Below, in pieces: positions 1 through 8,400 of a DNA stretch of 64,000 nt. The DNA is from Mycobacterium kyogaense (GTDB lineage Bacteria > Actinomycetota > Actinomycetes > Mycobacteriales > Mycobacteriaceae). The notes beneath the pieces were generated by a model. That model was not told where the DNA came from. It did not search any database and saw nothing but the letters and a program-made list of their open reading frames with translations. The position numbers and the translations under genes were made by a program. The stretch is taken from assembly GCF_003254575.1 (NCBI RefSeq), contig NZ_QJUA01000011.1:62001-126000 (forward strand), read 5' to 3'. The first letter of the stretch is position 1; every line of letters begins with the position of its first letter.

Positions 1-383
1 GGTACGGCGACCCCAACCAGATCCTGTCCTGCCCCGCTCCGGGCGCCCGGTGCGACCAGGGAGTGACTCCGGGTCGGGTGGTTCCGGCGCCGTCGGTGAA
101 CAACGGCATGAACCCGTTGCCGGCCGACCAGCTGCCGCCTCCGCTCAGCACCTCACCGGTCAGCGATCCGATCAGCAGACCGGGCTCGGGTACCGTCAGC
201 TGCAGCGGGCAACAGCCCAACCCGTGTATCTACACTCCCGCGCAGGGCCCGCCCGGCAGCACCGCCGCGTACAGCCCGCAGAGCGGCGAGGTCGTCGGGC
301 CCGACGGAGTCCGATACAACGTGAAGAACTCGAGTAACCCAGGAGATGACGGATGGAAGGAGATGCTGGCACCAGCCGGCTGA
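1..383 (+). CDS. mce1F: Mce family protein, C-terminal part (Mce1F-like), 5' end outside window
   Basis: The open frame enters the window at base 3 and stops at 381-383, giving about 126 residues. Only the variable C-terminal tail is present, rich in Pro and Gly, with an SCPAPGARCDQ segment and a GPDGVRY motif followed by GDDGWKEMLAP at the end. This kind of tail is typical of the last Mce protein of an mce operon in mycobacteria, the exported substrate-binding subunits of a lipid importer. The MlaD/MCE domain itself lies upstream of the window. The next gene starts inside this one (31-bp overlap), and four Mce-associated membrane genes follow in the same order as Rv0175-Rv0178 in M. tuberculosis. 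That order is why I call it Mce1F rather than another Mce paralogue. Confidence 0.75.
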   Translation, partial: YGDPNQILSCPAPGARCDQGVTPGRVVPAPSVNNGMNPLPADQLPPPLSTSPVSDPISRPGSGTVSCSGQQPNPCIYTPAQGPPGSTAAYSPQSGEVVGPDGVRYNVKNSSNPGDDGWKEMLAPAG

Positions 384-1033
384 ACCCCCCCATCGACACC
401 CCCGAGGACGGCGCCGCCGACGAGGAAACGACGGTCGCCGAAGACTCGACGGTCGGCGAAGACTCGACGGTCGGTCCAGAATCGACGGTCGAGGCGGAGT
501 CCCTCGATCACGCACCGACGGACCTGCGACGGCAATCGCGGCTCGGCACCCGCTGGGTCGCCGGCCTGACCGCGGCCCTGCTCCTCCTGGCCGGTGGCGC
601 AGCGGCGGGTGGCTATTACGCGTGGAAGGCGAATCAGCGTGGCGCGGCGATCGCCCGCAGCGATGACGCCGCGCTGGCCGCCGCCAAGGAATGCGTGGCG
701 GCCACGAACGCCCCCGACACGGCGGCGATGACGGTGGCGCAGTCGAAGATCCTGGAGTGCTCGACCGGCGACTTCGGGGTGCAGGCCGGTCTGTTCGGCA
801 GCGTGATCGCCGAGGCGTACCAGGCGGCCAACGCGAAGGTGGCCGTCGACGATCTGCGCGCCGCGGTCGAGCGGCACAATCCGGATGGCTCGATCAACGT
901 GCTCGTCGCCGTCCGGGTGAAGATCACCAACTCCCAAGCCGCCAATCAGCAGGTCGGCTACCGGCTGCGCGCGACGATGGCGTTCGACGAGGGCCGGTAC
1001 CGCATCGCCAAGCTCGACCAGGTCACCTCGTGA
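353..1033 (+). CDS. Mce-associated membrane protein (Rv0175-like)
   Basis: This is a 226-residue protein. The N-terminus is a cytoplasmic, acidic, low-complexity stretch of about 60 residues containing a tandem STVGED-like hexapeptide repeat (bases about 433-500). One transmembrane helix follows at about residues 66-88 (WVAGLTAALLLLAGGAAAGG), and then an extracytoplasmic alpha/beta domain of the Mce-associated (VirB8-like fold) type. The ATG at 353 is preceded by AGGAG seven bases upstream and overlaps the end of mce1F. The family is thought to stabilise the Mce transporter at the membrane. The next gene starts at the GTGA overlap. The position matches Rv0175. Confidence 0.8.
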   Translation: MEGDAGTSRLNPPIDTPEDGAADEETTVAEDSTVGEDSTVGPESTVEAESLDHAPTDLRRQSRLGTRWVAGLTAALLLLAGGAAAGGYYAWKANQRGAAIARSDDAALAAAKECVAATNAPDTAAMTVAQSKILECSTGDFGVQAGLFGSVIAEAYQAANAKVAVDDLRAAVERHNPDGSINVLVAVRVKITNSQAANQQVGYRLRATMAFDEGRYRIAKLDQVTS

Positions 1034-2010
1034 CCGTGGTTCTGCCCACCACCGACTCCGTCTCCGACACCGACGTGCCGGAGGTGGTCCGTGCTTCGTG
1101 GTCGACGCGGGCGGGCGCGCTGCTGGTCGACGTCCTGCCGGGCGTGGCCGTGATCGTCACGATGGGGCTGTTGGCGCTGGGCTCGCCCGCCGACGGCTGG
1201 GCGCGTTGGGTGTTCACCGGCGCGGGCGCGGTGGCGCTGTTCGCGACGGCGGTCAACCGGCTGGTCCTTCCGGCCGCGACGGGGTGGACGCTGGGGCGGG
1301 CCCTGTGTGGCATCGCGGTGCGCGACCGGGCCGGCGGTCCCGTGGGCATCGGGCGGCTCGCCCTGCGCGAGCTCGCGCATCTGCTGGACATGCTGGCTGT
1401 GTTCGTCGGCTGGCTGTGGCCGCTCTGGGATCGCCGGCGCCGCACGTTCGCCGACATGCTGGCGCGCACCGAAGTCGTCGTCGTCGAGCGCCCGGCCCGC
1501 AACGTGCGGCGGCTGGTCGCGGTGGTGCTGATCGCGGTGGCGGTGGTGTGTGCGGCGGCCGCCGGGCTGGGCTACCTGACGGTGTACAAACACGAGCGCG
1601 CGGTCGATGCGGCGCGGGCCCAGATCGACGAGCAGGGGCCGCGCATCGTGGAGCAGATGCTGAGCTACAGCGCTGACACCATGGCCGCCGATTTCGCCCG
1701 CGCGCAGGGGCTGACCACGGACACCTACCGTGAGCAGTTGGTCGCACAGCAGCAGGCGGCGCAGAAGGCGGGAATCAAGTCCAACGAGTACTGGGCCGTC
1801 AGCCATGCGGTGCTCACCGATCCGCCGGTCACGCCGGATCAGGCGTCGATGCTGCTGGCGATGCAGGGGCAGCGCGGCGACGATCCGAAGACCCTGAAGT
1901 TCATCACGGCCACGGTGCGTGCCGACTTCGACCGCGCGGCGAACGGTCAGTGGCGAGTGGCGAACCTGACCGTGCTGAAGAAGCCGCAGATGAATCCGGC
2001 GGGCCAGTGA
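1030..2010 (+). CDS. RDD-domain Mce-associated membrane protein (Rv0176-like)
   Basis: This 326-residue protein starts at a GTG that overlaps the previous stop codon (GTGA), so translation is probably coupled. The N-terminal 160 residues form an RDD domain: an SWSTRAGALLVD segment opens the first helix, then come a TLGRALCGIAVRD segment and further hydrophobic helices. A third hydrophobic segment (about 173-193) leads into an extracytoplasmic domain similar to those of the neighbouring Mce-associated proteins, ending in an RVANLTVLKK motif. A fusion of an RDD domain with a Mas domain is characteristic of Rv0176, which is about the same length. It probably acts in assembly or stability of the Mce1 complex; the exact role is unknown. 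Confidence 0.8.
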   Translation: MTVVLPTTDSVSDTDVPEVVRASWSTRAGALLVDVLPGVAVIVTMGLLALGSPADGWARWVFTGAGAVALFATAVNRLVLPAATGWTLGRALCGIAVRDRAGGPVGIGRLALRELAHLLDMLAVFVGWLWPLWDRRRRTFADMLARTEVVVVERPARNVRRLVAVVLIAVAVVCAAAAGLGYLTVYKHERAVDAARAQIDEQGPRIVEQMLSYSADTMAADFARAQGLTTDTYREQLVAQQQAAQKAGIKSNEYWAVSHAVLTDPPVTPDQASMLLAMQGQRGDDPKTLKFITATVRADFDRAANGQWRVANLTVLKKPQMNPAGQ

Positions 2011-2558
2011 GTCCGCGGCGCAAGGTCGACGACACCGCGACCGACTTCTTCGGCAGTCGACCCCGGCGGCCGCGACGCTGGGGTCTTCCGCTGGTGGCGA
2101 CGGTGGTGGCACTGGTGGTCGCCGCGGCGATCACGGCGAGCACCCTGATGATGATCCGGCACGAGCACGACCGGACCGATGCCGTACGGGAGGCGTCCGC
2201 GTTGGGGTACACCCGGGAGTTCATGACCGAGTACATGACTCTGGATCCATTCAACGCCAACGCCTATGCCGACCGGATCGCTGCTCAGGCCACCGGCGAG
2301 TTCGCGAAGAGCTTCAAGGAGAAGCAGAACGAGATCCTGCTGCAAGTGGCTCGCGGAGAACCGACCACCGGCACAGTGCTCGCCGCGGGTGTGCAGCGCT
2401 GGAATGACGACGGCAGCGCCGACGTGCTGATCGCCACCAAGGCGACCTCGACGACGCCCGACGGCAAGACGACGATCGAAAGTGGCAGCCGCTGGATCGC
2501 CACGACGATCAAGGAAGGACAGCAGTGGAAGATCAGCAACCTGATTCAGGTGATCTGA
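2007..2558 (+). CDS. Mce-associated membrane protein (Rv0177-like)
   Basis: This 183-residue protein starts at a GTG overlapping the previous TGA. A basic N-terminal tail of about 25 residues (rich in Arg and Pro) is followed by one transmembrane helix (LPLVATVVALVVAAAITAS, about 27-46). The extracytoplasmic domain has the RWNDDGSADVLI and SRWIATTIKEGQQWKISNL elements that recur in this family. Its length equals that of Rv0177 to within a residue or two. It belongs to the mce1 operon, and the next gene begins 34 bp before its stop. Confidence 0.8.
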   Translation: MSPRRKVDDTATDFFGSRPRRPRRWGLPLVATVVALVVAAAITASTLMMIRHEHDRTDAVREASALGYTREFMTEYMTLDPFNANAYADRIAAQATGEFAKSFKEKQNEILLQVARGEPTTGTVLAAGVQRWNDDGSADVLIATKATSTTPDGKTTIESGSRWIATTIKEGQQWKISNLIQVI

Positions 2559-3433
2559 CCACCGACGACGCGGCAACCGCGACCCCCACCGATCCCGCAC
2601 CGTCGCCACGTCGGCGCCGCTTCTTCCGGCGTCGCGCGGACGCAGCGACGGAGCCCGAAGAGATGGTCGAGCGGCTCGAGCCCGAGTCGTCGGCGGTGGA
2701 GGAGCCGCTCGAAGCGCCCAAGAGGCCGGTCGGTAAGGCGGCGCGGACGTCGAAGCCGGAAGCCGGTGCAGTCGATACGGCGTTGGCCGAGTCGGACGCC
2801 GACACCACGTCGGAATCCGAGCCGGACACCGATCCCGGGGAAGACGCGGCAGACGAGACCGCCGACGAGACTGCCGTGGACGAGTTCCGGATGGTCGAGC
2901 ACCGCCCCGCGGGGCGCGGGCTGGTCGCGGCCGCTGTGGTCGCCTCGGTGCTGTTCGTCGGTGGGGGAGCCTTCGCCGGCGCGATGGTGCAGCCGTATCT
3001 GGCGCAGCGGGCGCTGAACACGACCAAGCTGGAGATCGCCCGCACGGCGACCGCGGCGATCACCGCGCTGTGGAGTTACACCCCGGACGACATGCCCGCC
3101 CTGGCGGACCGCGCCTCGAGGTACCTCGGCGGCGATTTCGCGGCCGATTACCGCAAGTACATCGACGCGATCGTCGAGCCGAACAAGCAGGCGCAGGTCA
3201 CCAACACGACCGAGGTGGTCGGTGCGGCGGTGGAGAGTGTGTCGCCCTCGATTGCGCCGACCGATGCCACCGCGATCGTGTACACCAACTCGATCTCGAC
3301 GAGCCCGGTCACCAAGAACATCCCGTCGTTGCGCTACCTGTCCTATCGCCTGACGATGAAGCGTGAGGGCGGGGAGTGGCGGATCACCCGGATGTCGACG
3401 GTCACGTCGTTCGACCTGACTCCCCAGTTGTAA
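2525..3433 (+). CDS. Mce-associated membrane protein (Rv0178-like)
   Basis: This is a 302-residue protein. The GTG start at 2525 has an AAGGAAGG ribosome-binding stretch just upstream, inside the preceding gene. The first 125 residues are highly acidic and low in complexity (Glu, Asp, Ala, Thr) after a short arginine-rich patch (RRRRFFRRR). One transmembrane helix (LVAAAVVASVLFVGGGAFAG, about 135-155) and a Mas-type outer domain follow, ending in EGGEWRITRMSTV. It is longer than Rv0178 because of the acidic cytoplasmic extension. It is the last gene of the mce1 operon here: the next gene starts within a few bases but belongs to a different family. Confidence 0.8.
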   Translation: MEDQQPDSGDLTTDDAATATPTDPAPSPRRRRFFRRRADAATEPEEMVERLEPESSAVEEPLEAPKRPVGKAARTSKPEAGAVDTALAESDADTTSESEPDTDPGEDAADETADETAVDEFRMVEHRPAGRGLVAAAVVASVLFVGGGAFAGAMVQPYLAQRALNTTKLEIARTATAAITALWSYTPDDMPALADRASRYLGGDFAADYRKYIDAIVEPNKQAQVTNTTEVVGAAVESVSPSIAPTDATAIVYTNSISTSPVTKNIPSLRYLSYRLTMKREGGEWRITRMSTVTSFDLTPQL

Positions 3434-3438
3434 AACGC

Positions 3439-4203
3439 TTGTTCCACGTGAAACGTCACGCGCATGCGCCTGACGGGTTCTTTCGGTGCGAAGCCGTTGG
3501 GCTGCAATGGCTTTCGGCCGCGGACGGGGGTGTTCCGGCAGTCCGGGTGGTGGCGGTCGACGAGCACTCCCTCACGCTGGAGCGGTTGACGTCGGTGCCG
3601 CCCGAGCGGGCGGCCGCGCGGACGTTCGGCGCCCGGCTGGCGCGCACGCACGCGGCAGGTGCCGACGGCTTCGGCGCGCCGCCGCCTGGATGGACCGCGC
3701 CGTCGGGCTTCTTCGGACCGTTGCAGCAGCCGCTGCCGATGAGCTACAGCCACGACACGTCGTGGGGACGCTTCTACGCGGAGCACCGGTTGATGCCGAT
3801 GCTCGAGCGGGCGCGGGTGACACCGGACACCCGCGAGGCTGTCGAGGAAGTCGTATCCCGTTGTGCAGCAGGGGTGTTCGACGACCCATCCGAGGAGCCG
3901 TGCCGGCTGCACGGTGACCTGTGGCGCGGCAACGTGATGTGGACGCCCGACGGAGTGGTGGTGATCGACCCGGCCGCGCACGGCGGTCATCGAGAGACGG
4001 ACCTGGCGATGCTGGAGCTGTTCGGGTGTCCGCACCACGACGCCGTACTCGAGGGCTATCAACAGGTGCGACCGTTGGCCGAGGGTTGGCGCGACAGAAT
4101 CGGCCTGCACCAGCTCCACCCGCTGCTGGCGCACATGGTGCTGTTCGGTTCCGGTTACGAGCGCCAGACGCTGGCGGCTGCCCGCAGTGCGCTGGCGGCC
4201 TAG
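3439..4203 (+). CDS. Fructosamine-kinase-like phosphotransferase, short at the N-terminus
   Basis: This frame of about 254 residues carries the fructosamine/aminoglycoside kinase catalytic core. It has a catalytic-loop motif LHGDLWRGNVMW and a DFG-equivalent VVIDPAAHGGHRETDLAM. A VKRH segment near residues 4-7 matches the strand carrying the ATP-binding lysine. Usual family members have 30-40 more residues before this lysine (the glycine-rich first strands); here no matching sequence exists upstream, because that DNA codes the end of the Rv0178-like gene. TTG 3439 and GTG 3448 are the possible starts; an ATG at 3376 exists in frame but adds unrelated residues. The protein is either an N-terminally trimmed variant or a decaying gene. 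It converges on the next gene with a 4-bp overlap. Confidence 0.6.
   Translation: MFHVKRHAHAPDGFFRCEAVGLQWLSAADGGVPAVRVVAVDEHSLTLERLTSVPPERAAARTFGARLARTHAAGADGFGAPPPGWTAPSGFFGPLQQPLPMSYSHDTSWGRFYAEHRLMPMLERARVTPDTREAVEEVVSRCAAGVFDDPSEEPCRLHGDLWRGNVMWTPDGVVVIDPAAHGGHRETDLAMLELFGCPHHDAVLEGYQQVRPLAEGWRDRIGLHQLHPLLAHMVLFGSGYERQTLAAARSALAA
3440..3455. promoter_or_regulatory. parS-like 16-mer (possible ParB site)
   Basis: TGTTCCACGTGAAACG matches the general bacterial parS consensus TGTTNCACGTGAAACA at 15 of 16 positions; only the last base differs. It lies at the junction of the mce1 operon and the kinase-like gene. The same bases also encode the conserved FHVKR strand of the kinase-like protein, so the match could be a coincidence of coding. 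It is a single copy in the window. Confidence 0.35.
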
Positions 4204-5282
4204 TTGAACGCCAGCCACGCCGGCTGCGCCCGCTCGTGCGAATCGCACAGCACCGCCATCGTGTCGCAGGAGCCCTGCGGTGAGCCCGCGCCCGCCCACA
4301 TGCCGCCGGTGTCACGGCGCAGCACGATGGCCGTCGACCCGCCGCCGTCGAGCAGGACCGCCGTGTCGCTGCCCAGCCCGCGGAACAGGTCCTGAATCTG
4401 GTCGGGGGTGTAGCTGCCGCCGGAGAACACGTACATCTCGTCGCGGTCGCGCACGTAGGCGATCGCGGTGCGCGCCGCGCTCGGGCCGGGATCGTTCATC
4501 TGGCCGGTGTCCCCGGGCGCGAGCAGGTGCATGCCGGCCACCGCGACGAACCGGGTGCCCTTGTCAAGCGGGCCGGCGATCACCGGCGAGGCCGCGTCGA
4601 AGTCGTTGTCGCTCTTGGGCGGTATCACGAACGGTGCGCCCTGCACCGGCAGGACCATCGTCGACAGCGCCATCCAGTTCTCGTTGCCGCCCGACAGGCC
4701 CTGCTTGCCGGCGTAGGCCAGCGTGCCGGTGACCGCGGCGTTGGTACGGCCGAGATTGCGCGTGGTGTCGACGTAGGCACCCAGCGGCGAGCTGCAGCCG
4801 GTCGATTTCCACGAGCCGCCCTGCTGGCCGCGCACGTCGAAGAAGTTCGCGTTGATCGCGATCGTCGGCTGGCCGAGCACCTGCCACGCCTGCAGCGGGG
4901 AGTAGGTTTCCGACGCCTGCAGCAGGCCTTCGGCGGTGCGGGCGCGGGGGTCGCGCTCGCAGCGGGCCTGGAATCCGGTGTGGGAGTCGGCCAGCAGCCG
5001 CGGCGCCAATCTCGACGAGGCGGCTTTGATGATCATCAATCGGCCGCCGTTGCCCATCTCGTACCAGCGACCCGAGGCGTCGAGCATGGGGGCGGGGAAC
5101 CCCGACCCGAAGTTGTAGACGAGATACGAGCCCTTAGTGGTGGCGATCGCGGTGGCGAGCAGTTCACGGGCGCTGGCCGCTGCGGCGTTCGGCGCGCTGA
5201 CGCCGGCGGCCACCAGGGCGCAGACCACCGCTGCCGCGGCGCCGCGTAGTCGCCGCCGAATGTTTGCGGTAGGAGTCGGCAC
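4200..5282 (-). CDS. Exported phosphodiester glycosidase (NAGPA-domain) protein
   Basis: This is a 360-residue protein. The GTG start at 5282 is chosen because AAGGAG lies seven bases upstream and a classical signal peptide follows (RRRLRG, then a hydrophobic AAAAVVCALVAAGVSA stretch, AxA cleavage near residue 35). The mature domain contains INANFFD and, near the C-terminus, AVLLDGGGSTAIVLR, the hallmark pieces of the NAGPA/phosphodiester glycosidase fold that removes sugars from phosphodiester-linked glycans. Cysteines in the mature part fit an extracytoplasmic protein. It sits 151 bp downstream of the giant Ig-like gene and is probably transcribed from its own promoter in that gap, where a GTCACA direct repeat lies. 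The natural substrate is unknown. Confidence 0.75.
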   Translation of the reverse strand: MPTPTANIRRRLRGAAAAVVCALVAAGVSAPNAAAASARELLATAIATTKGSYLVYNFGSGFPAPMLDASGRWYEMGNGGRLMIIKAASSRLAPRLLADSHTGFQARCERDPRARTAEGLLQASETYSPLQAWQVLGQPTIAINANFFDVRGQQGGSWKSTGCSSPLGAYVDTTRNLGRTNAAVTGTLAYAGKQGLSGGNENWMALSTMVLPVQGAPFVIPPKSDNDFDAASPVIAGPLDKGTRFVAVAGMHLLAPGDTGQMNDPGPSAARTAIAYVRDRDEMYVFSGGSYTPDQIQDLFRGLGSDTAVLLDGGGSTAIVLRRDTGGMWAGAGSPQGSCDTMAVLCDSHERAQPAWLAFN

Positions 5283-5354
5283 GGGCGGCTCCTTCGACGG
5301 CTGGGCTGACCTGGCTGGCCAGAATGCCAACAATAATCGCAGGAGAACCACTGT

Positions 5355-5417
5355 CAACTTTCGTCACAGCAGCATCACAGGATGATCCCGCCGAGGCTTC
5401 GACGTGATTTGCTGCGA
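5355..5417. repeat. 63-bp imperfect direct repeat, copy 1
   Basis: This segment aligns without gaps to 11589-11651 at 51 of 63 positions; the first 30 bases differ at only one. It lies in the gap between the giant protein gene and the downstream glycosidase gene, upstream of the latter. It contains GTCACA and ATCACA spaced 11 bp apart (5363-5379), resembling the direct-repeat GTCACA-type box of the mycobacterial regulator MtrA. That regulatory reading is inference. Confidence 0.75.
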
Positions 5418-5433
5418 TCTCCGGGGCGCGGAC

Positions 5434-8400
5434 TCAGAGGCTCGTCGCGGCCGACACGACGTGCACCGTGGTCACGATCTGTCCGTTGTCGTCCGTGGTG
5501 CCGACGGTGACGTACAACGTCCCGTCCGGCGCGACGGACACCGCACTTGCCGCGAACTGATCGAAGATCATGGGCGGCGCACCCTCGGTGACGAACACCT
5601 CCCGCGTGCCGTCCGCGTTGGCCGCAAAGACGCGCGTCAGCTGTTGGACGTCGGACGGGCCGCCGTAGATCTCCTCGTAGAAGGCGTAGTAGAAGGTGCC
5701 GTCGGGCCCGATCTCGACCGGCCCGCTCGGCATGTTGCCGTCGTAGGAGAAGAATTCGGTGAAGACGGTGGCACCGTCGCTGTCGATCGACAGCAGTTGG
5801 GTGCCGTCCGCAGTCTGGCCCGCGATGTGCGCGGTGTTTCCGATGACCTCGACCTGGAACTGCGACACGTCCGTCCCGTACAGCGTGTCCGTGAGGACTC
5901 CGGCAGACGGGATCGCGACGCGGTACCCGAACCCGTCGCCGACGATCGCGAACACCGTTCCGTCGTCGGCGAACTGAAGCGACCCGACATCGAAAGTCGC
6001 ACCAAGCGCGGACGATTGAGACACGCCGTCGGTGACCGCGATGAGTCTGCCGCCGGCACCGTCGAGCAGATATACCGTCGCGCCCCGGCCCGCCACGATA
6101 TCGCCTCGGTAGGTCCCGACGTCGACGGTGCTGACCGACCCGTCGGCATTGACATACAGTAGCTGGCCCCCGCCGATGCGCAGGTACGCGCCGCTGCCGT
6201 CGGTCGTCGAGACCGGGTCGCCTTGAAATCCCGCGACGGGATGGTCGATCCGATTTCCTTCAGCGTCGACGACCGCGACCCATGAGTTGTTTCGGTCGTA
6301 CCAACCGAAGACGGCCGTGTCACCCGCGGTCGCGATGCTATCCGCGCCCGACGGCACCGGCAGGAACGAGCGGTAGACGGAGCCATCGGCAGTCACGACG
6401 AGCACGCCGGCCGACTGGTTGAGCCGTCCGTCGGGTTCCACGCCGGTGGTGTCGGCGAGGAGGTACACCGTCCCGTCCGTCCCCAACACAACCGACCTCG
6501 CGTAGCTCCGGTCGGTGATCTCGGTGCCGTCGAGTGGAGTCAGCGCGACAATCGATTCGTCTCCCGACGGCGAGATGCGCCAGAGCGATGCACGTTCCGT
6601 GTTGTCCAGGCCGAACTGTGAGACCGCAACGTAGAGCGTTCCGTCCGATCCGGTGACGCCTGCGATGGGGTAGGAATTGGCTGCGTAACCGCGTACGTGG
6701 CTTGACACCTGACCGGCGGACGTCACGCGCCACACGGCTGCTGTCTCGTCGGTGCTGTCGAGTCCGAGGTAGTAGTTGGTGCCCTCTGCTGACCGTATCC
6801 ACTGCCCGTACACGGGCACCAGTATCGAGGTCAGGGTTGCCTCAGGCGTCACCACCACGAGATTGGCGAACCCATCGTCGTAGTCAGATTCACTGACAGG
6901 AACGAAAGCGATTCCGCCGTCGGCCAGCGTGACGACCTCCGATGTCACCCGCCTGGAGAGAGGACCCGACACCATGCTGCCGGAAACGGTTCCGGCGACA
7001 TCGACGTTTCCGTCAGAGTCCGCAACGAGAACGGTTGTGGTGTCGATGTTTTCGTCGTAGATGAACTGGTAGCCGCTTCTGGTCGTACCCACGACGGTCG
7101 AGATCTGGGGTACGCCGAACACCGGTGGCTGGGGTATGGCGTCGAGGCTGAGCAGATGGGTTCCGCCCTGACTGGTCAGCGCATACACCTGTGATTCGTT
7201 CGGGCTGATCGCCAATGCGTCAACAGTGTTGCCCGGCAACGCGACTGATTGCACCTCCTCGGTGGCGACGGTGATCACGACGAAGGACAACCCGTCTGCC
7301 GTGGCGGCCGTGCCGTAGACCTGCGTTCCGTCAGCGCTGAGGCTCAACCCGCTCAAAGAGCCCGGCACAAGGATGTCGTAGCTCGAGTGGTCGTTGTCGT
7401 CGACAACCGTCAGGTAAAACTCGGAGCCGTCCTCGAGCGCAGTGCCGACGAAGAACCGACCATCGTCCGCGACGAGCAGGTCGCTCGTCACCACGTTGCC
7501 CCCGCCGAACGGCCACGTCGATCGATCGAAGCTCGGTCCTTCGATCTTGATGTAGTTGTCCCACCGCTGCGTCACCTGGTTGTACTGCTGGGCGAGCAGG
7601 AAGCCCGTGGCACCGTCACCGCTGAGCTGAATCGAGCCCTGGACGGGGCTGTCGATCTGGCCGCCGCCTCCCTCCATCGTGTCGGTGTCCACTCTGAAGA
7701 AGAAATCAATGGAAGTGTCGGGATCGCCACCTGGCGCACGGACGACGTAGTACGCATACCGGCTGTCCGCGCTATAGGTCACCGGCGTCAGCAGCTGTCC
7801 ATCCTCTAAGAAGATGCCCAGTTCAGTTTGACCGGTGACGAGATCGACTTCCACGAGTGCCGCAGCGGGTCCGCCTCGCGCCGACGCCGTCATCACGAAG
7901 GCGCGCAATCCATCCGGCGTGACACGGACGGCATCGGTCATGTCGTCGGGAAGGTCGACAGTGCGCACGGCGTCGGTCGTCGTGTCGATGATGGCCAGCG
8001 CGTAGTCCCCGGAGAAGTCACTGGTCGTCACGTACACGCGGTCACCGGCCGCGGAGAACGTCACGTCCTCGAGCGTGCGTCCCGGCAACGCAATCGATCG
8101 CGTCGTTGCGGTCGCGGTGTCGATCAGCATCACGTTCTGGCCACTTGTGGTGTAGGCGCGGGCACCGTCGGCGCTCAGGATGATCGGCCCGTCGACCGAG
8201 CCCAGTGGCACCAGGTACCCGGTCCGAGCGACTGTGTCGATGACCGTCAACCGGTAGTCCGTCGTACCGTCTGCGGCCACCTCGACCGTGGACAGGTAGG
8301 CGCGGCGACCGTCGGAGCTGACGACGATCGGCCGGGCCGTCGTGCCGTTGATCGCGATGTGCCCATCGGGAGTCGTCGAGAACAGGATCGGCACGCTGAC

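Noticed and set aside
958..2112. Minus-strand frame of 384 codons opposite the RDD-protein gene
   Set aside because: Antisense shadow rich in Arg and His; the plus strand has coupled starts and membrane helices.
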